From Vitis vinifera (taxonomy: Eukaryota; Streptophyta; Magnoliopsida; Vitales; Vitaceae), in NCBI RefSeq assembly GCF_030704535.1, contig NC_081812.1:15473001-15537000 (forward strand): a DNA stretch of 64,000 nt. Direction: 5' to 3'. The notes beneath the pieces are model-generated. The model was given only the letters and a program-made list of their open reading frames with translations, made no database searches and was not told where the DNA came from. Of the stretch, positions 23,936 to 35,167 are shown piece after piece. Position numbers and translations under genes: made by a program. Numbering within the stretch: position 1 is the stretch's first letter; the number at the start of each line of letters is the position of its first letter.

Positions 23936-24155
23936 CAAAATAGTAACTATTCCAAATAAGCAATTTTTTTTTCAAAATAGTAACTATTCCAAATAAACAA
24001 ATCTTTTTCAAAATAGTAACTATCCCAAATAAGCAAATCCTTTTCAAAATAGTAACTATTCCAAATAAACAAATCTTTTTCAAAATAGTAACTATTCCAA
24101 ATAAATAAATCTTTTTCAAAATAGTAAGTACTCCCAATAAACAAGTCTCTCCGGT
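23936..24155 (+). repeat. 36-bp minisatellite, about six copies
   Basis: A 36-bp unit (core aaaatagtaactattcc, then aaataaacaaatc and a T run) is repeated about six times with few changes; the first and last copies are degenerate. Because 36 is divisible by three, the minus-strand frames across it stay open and give false repeat peptides of about 80-90 residues; these are not genes. Confidence 0.85.
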
Positions 24156-24471
24156 GAAGGGGACACCTAGAAGATACGGGTCCATATTTCAATAATATTT
24201 TTTTTTAAAAAAATTATACCTAAATACTAAGTAATTCTCTTTAAAAAAAAAAAAAAATTTATACGGGTCCATAAATTTGATATAATATTTTAAAATGCTA
24301 TATTGGAGTATGATGTGATTAGTTTATTTATTAATTGGATTTCTTAGTTAATGAACCAAGGGTATAGATTCTTTTTAACTAAGAAGTAGAGTACTATTAG
24401 GAAACAAAGTCTATTTCCTATTCCACGTCTAACTCCTACTTTCCTTCTATGACTACCCAAGAGTTAAACTA

Positions 24472-24482
24472 CTATAAATATA
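24472..24482 (+). promoter_or_regulatory. TATA box of the RING-H2 gene
   Basis: CTATAAATATA lies about 80 bp before the ATG at 24,560. The same box is kept in the dead copy (ataaatatata near 21,758-21,770). Confidence 0.6.
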
Positions 24483-24559
24483 TACAACTCACAACTCAAG
24501 GTCATTATTGTTGTTTACATTCCATAGTGTCTTCCAATTTTTCTTCTACTTGATTGAAG

Positions 24560-25264
24560 ATGTCGTGGTCCAGAGTTGGGTATCGGGTATGTAAAATTTT
24601 TCTGGGTGACAATGAAGAGGTTGTGCGTTGGAATGTGATTCCAGTTCATGTTTGGGGCACGGAGACATCGAGGCAGATGGATCGAGCACAAGACAATGAT
24701 GGTGAGTTGACTGCAATTTTTAATAAAGAGCAGTACTTGTTGGGGAAACACACTGTAATTGTGCGTCATCAGGAGTTAATTTTAGATGATCCTCGTTATT
24801 CAATCATTTATCAGATGCTTAGATTAGAAAGGATCCCCCATGCATACTCCCAACTTCTGATATGCAAAGTCGCAAGTTTGGCTCGATCCATGATCATGCC
24901 CAATGTGAGGCCAATCTTTATAGTCATTATGAATGTTACCACCTACGTGAGTAGACCACTCGTGGAACTTATAATTGAGGAAATCGATAATGAGAGACTT
25001 GCCACCGTTGTTACAACATCAATGCAAGATGAAGCCATCAAGATAGTACCTGCAACCAAATCATCAATTGATAAGTTGGAAAAGGTAAAAATGAAACTCG
25101 ATGATCGGTGTTCGATATGTTTGGAAGAGTTTATAAGTGAAATGGAAGAAGTTGTACGAATGCCATGCTCACATGTTTATCACACTCCTTGTATAGTGAA
25201 GTGGTTAGAGTATAATCACTTGTGTCCATTGTGTCGATTTGAAATGCCAAAGTCAGTTGCTTGA
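24560..25264 (+). CDS. RING-H2 finger protein, likely E3 ubiquitin ligase, 234 aa
   Basis: Single exon of 235 codons with the stop. I chose the ATG at 24,560 (MSWSRVGYRV); the frame is open two codons further upstream but only from a TTG. The C-terminus is a RING-H2 finger with the full ligand set C-x2-C-x14-C-x-H-x2-H-x2-C-x10-C-x2-C (CSICLEEF ... MPCSHVYHTPCIVKWL ... HLCPLCRFEMPKS), at about residues 184-228. Such fingers bind E2 enzymes and pass ubiquitin to targets (family knowledge). The first 180 residues have no membrane helix or named domain. The gene belongs to a plant group of short RING-H2 genes that often expands in tandem, in line with the dead duplicate 2.7 kb upstream. The substrate is unknown. 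Confidence 0.85.
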   Translation: MSWSRVGYRVCKIFLGDNEEVVRWNVIPVHVWGTETSRQMDRAQDNDGELTAIFNKEQYLLGKHTVIVRHQELILDDPRYSIIYQMLRLERIPHAYSQLLICKVASLARSMIMPNVRPIFIVIMNVTTYVSRPLVELIIEEIDNERLATVVTTSMQDEAIKIVPATKSSIDKLEKVKMKLDDRCSICLEEFISEMEEVVRMPCSHVYHTPCIVKWLEYNHLCPLCRFEMPKSVA

Positions 25265-25415
25265 TTCACGTGTAATTTTTTTCTAATTACTTGAATTTTA
25301 ATCATTGTAACAATTCTCATTCGATTGTAATTATTTTATATGAATGTCTATAATAAAAGAAGGGTATATTAAGATAGGATATTGCTCCATTATATCTACA
25401 ATTTTTTTATGGATG

Positions 25416-28400
25416 CTTAAAATACTCCTCCACAATCTAGCCTTCATTGAGTATTAAATATCTTAACAATATTGTTTCTTTGCAGTAATATTTTTCAAAA
25501 AATGTACAAGAATATTTTTTTTCCTCCATAAATTGGAGAAGAAAAATTATGTGAGTTTTCTTTATTCTCTGGCTCTATCACCACGCGCCGCCACTGCCCA
25601 TCTCCATTACGCCTCCACAGTCCATGCACCGCCACCTTCCAAGCTGCTGCTCTCTCTCTCTTCCAGTTCACTGCATTCCACATTCACCCTCCACCATACC
25701 CATCTCATATCTTCCCCTCCATCGCCAGCCATGGCCCCATAGCCTACCGTAAAGACAATATCTTCTCACATGCAGCCGTCGGAGTTTAGGAAATATTTAA
25801 ATTTCTTGCTTTTATCATATACAATTTTAAATATTTTATAAGAAATTTAAATATTTATGTGGAATTTCAAAATAAACCATATTTAAAAAATAATTATTAC
25901 ATTTTTTTTAAAATAAAAAATGATAATATTTTTAACCTTATATTACGTACAATGCTTATATTATTCAAATATATCATATGATCATCATAAAATTAAATAA
26001 AAATGAATCATTTTCACATTCAAATTACAATATCAACCTAAGTATTGGAATAGATAAATTTCTTTAATAATTGCAAAAAAAAAAAACAAAAATTGAATTG
26101 ATCATAAGAATAAATATAAAGATAAGTTAGAAAAAGTAAATTTAATTTTATATATAGTAAAGATTTTTTATTCATCAAAATTTAGGTTTTAATTTTTTAT
26201 TCTTGAGAAATCCATGGGATCTACTTTTCAACCCCTTAGAGCTATGTTACATGCATCATTCTAAATAAAAGAATCCATTTATTGGTTGATTTTTTAGGGT
26301 ACGCATGATTCTTGGAAAATCTGATGAAAAATGTGAAGAAAAGTAAAAGGAAAGAAAATTAAAAAAGAAATTCAAAGTCAATAAATTATTTTTATATGTT
26401 TTTTCAAGTTTATTCACTTAATTTCCACTATTATATAAATATTAAATAATTTTAAAATGTATAAAATTTTAACTGATTTTAATTATATTTTATTTTCTTT
26501 TATATTTTTTTATCATAAAACCAAATATAAGAAAATCATTTTTTTTAATATTTTTTTTTCTTTCCTTACAACTTTCTAAAAACCAAACATAAATGTTTTG
26601 GATTTTTAATAATAGACATTTCGGTCTTAGAGATTTCAACAAATTAAAATTGAACTAGATTCACCAATTTGTTTTTTTTTTTCTTTTAATTTTTAAGAGA
26701 ATAAGCATCTTTTTAAAAATAAAAAAAAAGAAATGAAAAATAACTTTTAAAAAAACTATAAAAAAAATTAAGTATGATATAGTATATTTTATTCTTTTGT
26801 TCTCATTTCATGGAAAAATATAAAAAAAAATTAAATATGTTTTCTTCTGTTTTTTTAAATGTTATTTAACTTCTGTAATTTTTTATTCCCATAATTTATT
26901 AAATTTTAAAAATAATTTAAAATTAAAAAACACATCTAATTAGCATTTGATCGTGGCATAACTCAAAATCAAATCAATTGACACTAAAAATTCACAAGAC
27001 AAAATTGATTATGAGTGATTTTATTAATTCTTTCTTTATATACAATTATATATTTTTGAAAAATTTTCACTAAAAAATTAAACTCAAAAGCAACTAAAAT
27101 TTCGTATATTTGATTCATTAATAAGTTTAATAATTTTTAAAAATATTTTAAAATTTAAATAATGAATTATAATATAAATTTATTGACAAAAATTGGTTAG
27201 AATAACTCTAAAGTTTATCTTCTTTAGGGATCATATTTTTCTAAATTTTTTTAAATAGACTCCAAATTAACAAGGTTAGATGCATTGGATTTGTTAAAAA
27301 TCTATTGATTTTAAAACACATTAAATTTATTGATGAGTTTAATAATTTTTAAAATTAATTTCAAACTCACAAAATATTTTTAATCATTACCAAAAATAAT
27401 AGACCACAATTAGTATATAATAAATAATGACTTTATTGTTTTTCTTGTCCACATACTATATTTTCAAAAAAATAAAAAATAAAAGATACTAGTTAAATAG
27501 ACATTAAATCAAGTGAATTTTTAAATTTTAAAAAATTATTTAAAATGCAAAAAGCTAACTTAATTAATTGCAAACTAAATCAAAACTAGTTCAAAATAAA
27601 AATAATTTTTTTGTTTTTAAATTTAATATAAATAAGATATAATTAATTATTATTATTTATATAACAAAAATATCATTTTAAAGATATTAATATCCATATT
27701 TTTATAATATATAGTAAAATAATATTTTTAATAAAAAATATAAATTATAATTTTATCATAATATTAAGATTTCATATTTTATTAAAATTTATTTATTTAT
27801 AATTGTAGGACGTAAGACACTACTAACTATCCTAAAAGTAATTATTGTTAGGAAAGGCGCATACCCTAACCTTATAATGTATTCATTCAAACGCCTACGA
27901 CGAATACAAGAGGAGTTGATGGATACACTTAACCGTCCCATCTACCAACAATCTCCCCTCAACGATTAAAGTTACAATTTCATTAAAACACGAGTTTTAT
28001 CAAAGATGTATGAAATGATATGTAAAACCTAAGTGCACACATCCATTCATCTTACATTTGTTTTCTATGATTAAAGATCTTCCAAACGATGAATTTTCAA
28101 ATTAATACTTGAGATTATTTACAATTTAAACTAATTAGTAACTTAATCATTATTTGTTATCATCAAAACCTGATTAGAAGAACCCTTAGGCTAACAATAA
28201 TTATAAAACTTCTTTTATTTTTAATAAGACCAACATTAAATATAAGTAATATTATATAAATTAAATTTATAATTTTTTTATAAAATTAAAATAAGAAAAA
28301 TATTGAAAAAAAACTTTATTGAAACAAGTATTTTATTTTATGATTTTTAAAAATAATTTATAAAATACTTTTTATTTTTTTAAATGTCATATGTATCTAA

Positions 28401-28881
28401 CTAATTGATGTGTTTAATATCTCCTTTTAAAAATAATAAAAACTTATTTTTTATTTTTAACTTAAGCAATAGCATGCTTGCTAACTGATTTTTAAAATAA
28501 TTTTGAAAAATAATGTGTAACAATAAAAGTCTCTTTAAAAACCTAAATAATTTTAATATTTTAAAATATATTTTTAAAATAATTTTTATATTTATAGTTT
28601 TATTTTTAATCATAGTATATATTTGTATAATTATTTTTTAAAATAAATTTAAAAAATAATTGAAAATAATCGAAAACAATTAAAAAATGTTATATAAAAA
28701 CGCTATTTTTTGTTATTGAAAAAAACAAAAAAACAAAAACGGTTTCTGGTTTGAAAAATAGAAAATTGTTGTCCAAAAGTGTTGCCAAATTGGCCCGACA
28801 ACTTTCTTTTTAAATATTATAATAATTTTAAATAAAATTATTAGAAAAAAGCACTTTAAAAAGAAGGAAAAACATGGACCA
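25416..28881. other. AT-rich intergenic region, no gene recognised
   Basis: A short GC-richer patch at 25,570-25,790 holds an open frame (25,533-25,742) rich in Ser, His and Pro; it may be a gene fragment or upstream region but has no supporting motif. The rest is strongly AT-rich. A patch of ordinary composition at 27,805-27,970 (ggacgtaagacactactaac...) may be a transposon or gene relic I could not identify. Confidence 0.5.
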
Positions 28882-28973
28882 GCGGCCCAAATGCACCCAA
28901 CAACAACAATTATAATATGAGAGCCTCGCGGCCCAAATGCACCCAACAACAACAATTATGATATGAGAGCCTC
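28882..28973 (+). repeat. 46-bp tandem duplication
   Basis: Two adjacent 46-bp units (28,882-28,927 and 28,928-28,973) differ at one base. Each holds gcggcccaaatgcaccc and a caacaacaacaat run. It lies about 340 bp before the UNC93-like start codon, probably in its promoter. Confidence 0.9.
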
Positions 28974-29310
28974 GCCTTTCTCCTCCCCGATGCTTTCCAT
29001 TGCCGTTGTCTTATTCTCAGATTCTTCCTAACTTGTGTTTGGTCACCGAGAAACCGTCGGAAGAAAAAAAAAGAAAAATCACAATCCTTGGACCTTCATT
29101 TCGTTTTCCCATTTTTTTCTCAACAACTAAATGGGCCTTAGGTTTTCATCGCCTAAATTATTCCAAGTTCTAACTCTTTCACACGTCTTCTAGCTCTCAA
29201 AGTTCTTGCCGGCGATACACTTTGTTTTGGTCATATGCTTTTGGACTTTACCCCAGAGGTCTAGGGTTTTATAGCGAGTCTGTGGTCAATTGAATTGATA
29301 ACTCGAAGCT

Positions 29311-32300
29311 ATGGATTCTGTGGATTCTCGCGACGAAGAATCACCACTCGTTGTTTCCGACTCGCAGAGTAAAACCCTACAGAACCATACTAGAGACGTT
29401 CATATTTTGAGTTGTTCCTTCTTATTGATCTTTCTTGCTTATGGAGCTACTCAGAATCTGGAGAGTTCCGTCAACACTGTGAGTTTCAATTATTTGAATT
29501 TAATTGTTTGGTTGTCAACGATCTGGTGGATAATATAATTAAAACCTTAGGTGCCACTTGGTTGTGGAAGAAAAAGGAGGAAAATTATGTAATTCAAATC
29601 TTAGTTTTCTTTTTCTTTTTGTTTTGTTTTGTTTTTTGTTTTTTGTTTTTTCTTTAAAGAAACGAAGAGAAGTTCAAATGAATGAATCAGTGGAGTTTTT
29701 TCAGTATTTGGGAACAAAAACAACAGAAAAATATAAGGATCAAAATTTTGTTTTCTTTTACTTTCCTCTTCTTTCTCAGTAACCAAATAAATGCTTATGT
29801 TCCCGGTTGTTTTAGTTCCTCCTCTTTTTTCTCTCATTTCCTTATGGATCAGGAAACTAAATTGATTCTCAGTAATTAAACAGAGTTTTCAATTACTTCA
29901 TGTTTGCTTTATTTGGCCCATTTTGACTGTTTAGGATTTGATTTTCATTTCAGGACGAAGATTTGGGAACTATTGCGCTGGGGATATTGTATCTATCCTT
30001 CACCATTTTCTCTTTAATTGCTTCTTTGGTGGTACGGATGATGGGGTCAAAGAATGCTCTGATTCTTGGGACTACTGGTTACTGGTTATTCATGGCTGCA
30101 AATTTGAAACCAAGATGGTATTATTTTCTCAGCATTGATAGAATTAGATTATTGAGTTGAGTTTGTGTCTATCCTATCTTTGATTGCTGAGGAAAGGAAT
30201 AGAATTAAAAATTTTCAGTCTCATGTTTCATGTAGTTTTGATTTCTATGAAGTGAAGATTTTACCTCAAGTAAACCAAAAGGATTTTGGGCCCAAGTACT
30301 GTAAGATTCCATATTTTCTCATTGACCAAACCGAGCCTTTTGATTTTTTTACTCCTGTCTTTACCTGTAATCTTTGTTTTCTGAGTTAGTCAATCAATCA
30401 CTCAGTGGAACAGAATTTTTTGGGGTAAAGAAACATTCTAGAAGTGGGGCTTCTTTCATCTATTAGGGTTATTCTAGGGGTCTGTTTCATGCTGATCACA
30501 TATTCACCCTTTTTCCCCTTTAAAAAAGTTGAATGTGAATATGTTGCTTATTCTTCTTTTCATTTCTTGTATGGGCTTCATTTCTGAGGTAGCTAGTTGT
30601 ACATGCTATCATTGAGGATTTGAATCATGTATGTCAAATGGAATTTAAATCTATATAAAATGAATTTCATTCAAACCTTACTATTTATATTTTGAATCTT
30701 ATGTAGCCTAGCAGATCCTGCAATTATTAGGAAACCTGGTCTTTTTTAGGGATTTTTGATATGATCTGGAGTCATTGTGTTGAAGTTCATGTTAATTTCT
30801 AACCAAAGACACTAAAAGAATATTGGATGATTCTTCTTGTAGGTCCACGATGGTTCCGGCTTCTGTATACCTTGGTTTTGCTGCTTCAGTGATATGGGTC
30901 GGACAGGTACAAGCCATATATTTTAAGTTTCCTTCAACTATTTGTTTTTTTAATGAAGTGACAGTAATTAATCTTTAAATTCTTTCTTCACCTTATTTTG
31001 TACTATCAGGGGACATATCTCACTGCCACTGCTCGTAGTCATGCAAATGACAATAACTTACATGAAGGAACAGTAATTGGTAACTTCAATGGGGAGTTTT
31101 GGGGAATGTTTGCCAGCCACCAGGTAAAGGGTCTGAACTTTTTCTGGACAGTTTGAACTGTATGCTAGTTCCATAAGACTGCATTCATTCTTGGTCAATT
31201 TGGACTTGATATGTGTATGCTTCAATTTGTAACACTTCTTTCCTTTTTTTTTTGTAATTTTTATTATTTTAAATTTTGCAGTTTGCTGGAAATCTTATCA
31301 CACTTGCTCTATTGAAAGATGGAACGGTATGTGTTGTAATCACAATTCCAACTATTTGTTTGCATGGTCAAGATTTCTGGTTGTATTATTATTTTTTTTT
31401 GATAGGAAACCACACATGAATATATTGATAGAAAAAGAAGTACAATAGGAGGATGAGGAATCCTCCCGCCAAAGGTGAAACTAAACAACCCAAAAAGATA
31501 GCAAGACACTACACTATGTCAACCATGCACAAGCACCCTTGACTATACCGTCCCATTGGAACTACACACTGCTAGCCAATCTAGTTGTAATACATTAAGG
31601 GGAATGCCCTTAAAAACCGCGGAACAAAAAGCCCAAAGAGAAGCAAGGAAATGAATGGAGTCCCAAAGATTCTCTGAATTCCTATCTTTGTCCTCAAATA
31701 TTCTAGCATTTCTTTCCCGCCACACAACCCAAATTAAAGCTATGCACGCGTTTTGCCAAAATTAATCATTACCTTTATTTTGCTTCCATCTGGCAGTCAG
31801 TGCACACAATGCATCTCTTATCCGATCTTAGTTATTAGGTAGTTTTGGATAGGGATTGCACTTGATTTATGTTCCTAATTGAAGAAAAATATTATTTTCC
31901 ATCTCTTATGTATAGTTATTTAGTAGTTTTCAAAAATATAATAGTTTGAATTATTTGGATTAACATAGTCTAAGGACAAATGGTCTTTATGGCAAATTTT
32001 GTTGCATTGACATGCTTTGTTGAGTTTGATTAAAACATAGATCTTCTTGTGATTTAAGTCCAGTAGTATGACTATGAAGGTTCTACTTCTGGAAGGATAG
32101 AATTTCTCATTTTAGAACTGTAAGTTAGCATTTGATTATTGAAGAAAAATAATTATTTTCCACTTGATTTGGATTAACATAGTGTAAGGACAAATGGTCT
32201 TTATGACAAATTTTGTTGCACTGACATACTTTGTTGAGTTCAATTAAAACATAGATCTTCTTGTGATTTAAGTCCAGTAGTATGACTGTGAAGGTTCTAC

Positions 32301-35167
32301 TTCTGGAAGGATAGAATTTCTCATTTTAGAACTGTAAGTTAGAATAGAATTTCTAAATTCAGTTCTAAGTTTGACAATCAGGAAAATAATCCACTATCGA
32401 TCTTCTTATTTGTTATAACCTAGTTGCTTTTGGCAATGAAAATTTAGCCTATAAAAACTTTTTTTTTTTTTTTTACCAAAAGAATGAAATAAGGAAAATA
32501 AAGATAATCACTGTTGACTGAGGATGGATTTTGGTGGTGTTTATCATTAATTATGTTCTTGGGGCAGTAGGTTTTAGAGTCCATTCTTAGCAATGAGCCT
32601 CTGAGGCATGCATGCATTGATACATATGAACCAGTTCTATTAGGAGTTACAAAGTCTATGTGATAATAGGTTCTTTAATTCTGCATTGAGCTGATAGAGG
32701 TTGTCTGTTGGAATTTTCTTTTGAAGTGGTGCTTTTAGGGTAGACTTTCTGGGAGTCTTTTACCCACCTTAGAACCTTTTGGTCGAGAAGCAATTCTTTG
32801 CTCATACAAAATCATGATCAACTTCTTGCGCTTGAATACTATTTATTTGACAACTCAAAACCAAACAGTAGCTAGATTGACACCATCATATAGTTATGGT
32901 GTTTTTAAACCTCGACGTTTTTCCTATCACATGCATCACTTTGTTAGTTCAAAGTTTACAATTTGAAATTCTTTTGGAGCAATTCTTATGGTTTGGTTTC
33001 TTTTACATCACTGCAGAAGGGAAGTGCTGGAGGGACAACTTTATTATTCATTGTGTTCCTTTGTAGCATGACCTTAGGCACCATACTCATGTGGTTCTTA
33101 CGCAGAAGGGATAATAAAGGAGAGGAGGGATCACTGGAACCTGCTGTTGGTTTCTACTCTTATGCAGTGTCTCTGTCGAAGTCAGTTATCACTCCATTGT
33201 TTGATGTCCGGATGCTGTTGATCATCCCCCTCTTTGTCTATTCGGGTTTACAACAAGCATTTGTATGGTAAATACTCATTCAAAGCATGATGAGCTGTAC
33301 TAGCTTGTAGCCACTATATTTCACTTTGCATGGTTTTTTGCTCCTGTTTTCCCTTTTTCCATCTCTCTATTAAACATGGAACTTCTTTTCTTCCCTTTAG
33401 GGCTGAATTCACCAAATATATAGTAACTCCCGCACTTGGAGTGTCTGGTGTGGGTGGATCAATGGCAGTATTTGGCGCTTTTGATGCAATTGTAAGTATA
33501 GTAATGCAGATTGCTTGCCTTTGTTTTATTAACTGAAATAGCTGGCAAAACCAGTGAATGGGTTTGATTTGATAGGCATCAATTTTGGAAGAGGATCTTT
33601 TTCCTTATCCTAAATCTTATCAAAGTGTAAAAATAGGGGGGGTGAATGTTTAAACAAATTTCAGCTTTTGATGAAAGAGGAGGGAATACAAAGAAGAAAC
33701 CTTTGATATTGCGGGGGCATCCTTTTCTATTTTTCTTCCTTGAGCAGTTATATTTGTGATGGGACATCTATCAACTTGATGGTATTAGTTGATGAATCTG
33801 GCAATAGGTAATTTAGCTCCTGTGTAATCCCATGCTTTCTTGGAGTGCAGAATAGTGAAAAAAGACCAATTTGGAATAATTTATTATTTACTTGAACAAT
33901 TTCATATTTTTTAGGCTAAGCTTGTGGTTGGAACTTGTAGAAGTGCAGCAACCTGGAAATAACATTTTGGTACATTATTTTGTTGTTTGTCTCAATCTTT
34001 TTGGCTGTTCAGTCTCAACTTGTGTGTTTAACTTGTATCAGTGTTCACTGGCTGCTGGTCGACTCACGTCTGGTCTATTGTCAATCACTTGGATAGTTTC
34101 AGGCGGAGCTTTTGCTCAGGTTATTGTGCTGCTCTGGATTCTACTGAAATACAGGTGAGTTCTCTTGTGATATAATTGTACCAGTTTTATAGAACCTGAA
34201 GTTTTGATTCAAGGATCCAATCTGAAATTACCTTTGTACTTACAACTCCTTGTTTATACTGTGTGGTTTTACAGGGTAACTAGTGGAGTGCTTGGCACAA
34301 TATACCCACTTCTCATGGCGGCCATATGGGGCATTGGTGATGGAGTCTTCAATACACAGATTAATGCTTTGATTGGGATTCTCTTCAAGAATGATACGGT
34401 AATAATATATTCTATTTATTGAAGCCTTTTTTGGTGTGACTTCCTTTGACGTCCTAACAACATTAATTGGTGTAATTGTAAAAACTTCAACTTGTGTGAT
34501 ATCAACCATGCTTCTCATAGTCTGAATGAAGGGACAATATTCTTGTATGAATCTTAACTGCCAATGAAGTTGATGGTGGGTGTATTTCCCAACTCTTTCT
34601 CTCTCCCTCTCTCAGGGAAAGAGCTCTTGTATTCTAATTACCAGTCCCAAATGTCGAGTTCCTGTCAGCTTCATAAATGGCATAAGCTGGGACCCCTTTT
34701 TGCATTAGATAGAAAATAATAGTGTTGGAGATATAGAGACAAACGGCCCAGAGTTTCCCCCTAGAGGTGATTGTTCTTTCTAGAGGAAGTGAAAGAATCG
34801 GTAGAAGTAGATGCTAACATGGATTAATTTAGGAGCATGAAGCCTATCATTTGGGGTTTGCGGAAGGTTTCACCCAGTGAAATGATCATAACCAATAATT
34901 TTATACTTCTTACCTTTTACATGATTGACAACTGGCATTTACTCTTTGTTATTCCATCTGAGACAGGAAGGAGCATTTGCACAATACAAGGTGTGGCAGA
35001 GTGCTTCAATTTCAGTTGTCTTTTTCCTCAGCCCATACATCTCACTGCAAGCCATGTTGGTGGTGATGCTTGCTTCACTCTTCACTGCATTCTCTGCCTT
35101 TCTCTTTTTAACTCATAAGGTAGAGAGAGCATTCTCCTCTTCTACTTCTCCACAGGTAGCAAGCTAA
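29311..35167 (+). CDS. UNC93-like membrane protein, 444 aa, ten exons
   Basis: Exons 29311-29478, 29954-30117, 30843-30906, 31010-31123, 31282-31326, 33017-33267, 33401-33491, 34042-34154, 34275-34398 and 34967-35167 join in frame (1,335 nt with the TAA), all with GT/AG introns. The product is a polytopic protein with about 11 hydrophobic segments, an acidic N-terminal tail (SRDEESPLV) and the UNC93 signatures SVNT-EDLGTIALGILYLSF, GTYLTATARSH and NFNGEFWGMFASHQ. It matches the plant UNC93-like protein 3 type, within the major facilitator fold. Plant members are little studied; animal UNC93 tunes potassium channels and UNC93B1 escorts Toll-like receptors (family knowledge), so transport or chaperone function here is open. 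Intron 5 (31,327-33,016) carries an antisense LINE piece and a tandem duplication. The exons are clean. Confidence 0.92.
31385..31750 (-). mobile_element. LINE 3' end fragment in intron 5 of the UNC93-like gene, antisense
   Basis: Read on the minus strand it encodes the end of a plant LINE ORF2 (WRERNARIFEDKDRNSENLW at about 31,725-31,667, then SLWAFCSAVFKGIPLNVLQLDWL) and ends in an A-rich tail (the T run at 31,390-31,399 on the plus strand). It is 5'-truncated, with only the ORF end and 3' UTR, and belongs to the same family as the copy at 2,180-3,052 but is better preserved. Confidence 0.8.
31953..32342 (+). repeat. Direct duplication in intron 5, 176-bp units, 214-bp period
   Basis: 31,953-32,128 and 32,167-32,342 are nearly the same (ggacaaatggtctttatg, tgtgatttaagtccagtagt, tggaaggatagaatttctc), with a constant offset of 214 bp from start to end and a handful of substitutions. 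Part of the 38-bp gap (gaagaaaaat...attttcc) also matches sequence just before unit 1. Confidence 0.9.

Larger units (their letters stand above)
22795..25415 (+). repeat. Segmental duplication, copy 2 (holds the intact RING gene)
   Basis: Collinear with 20,880-22,740 but longer, because of an inserted AT-rich repeat (23,045-23,700) and a 36-bp minisatellite (23,936-24,155). Confidence 0.8.

Noticed and set aside
23910..24192. Two overlapping minus-strand frames with a repeating 12-residue peptide
   Set aside because: Produced by the 36-bp minisatellite; no start context and no homologous protein.
25533..25742. 69-residue Ser/His/Pro-rich frame
   Set aside because: GC-richer patch but no motif, and composition explains the open frame; may be upstream or relic sequence.
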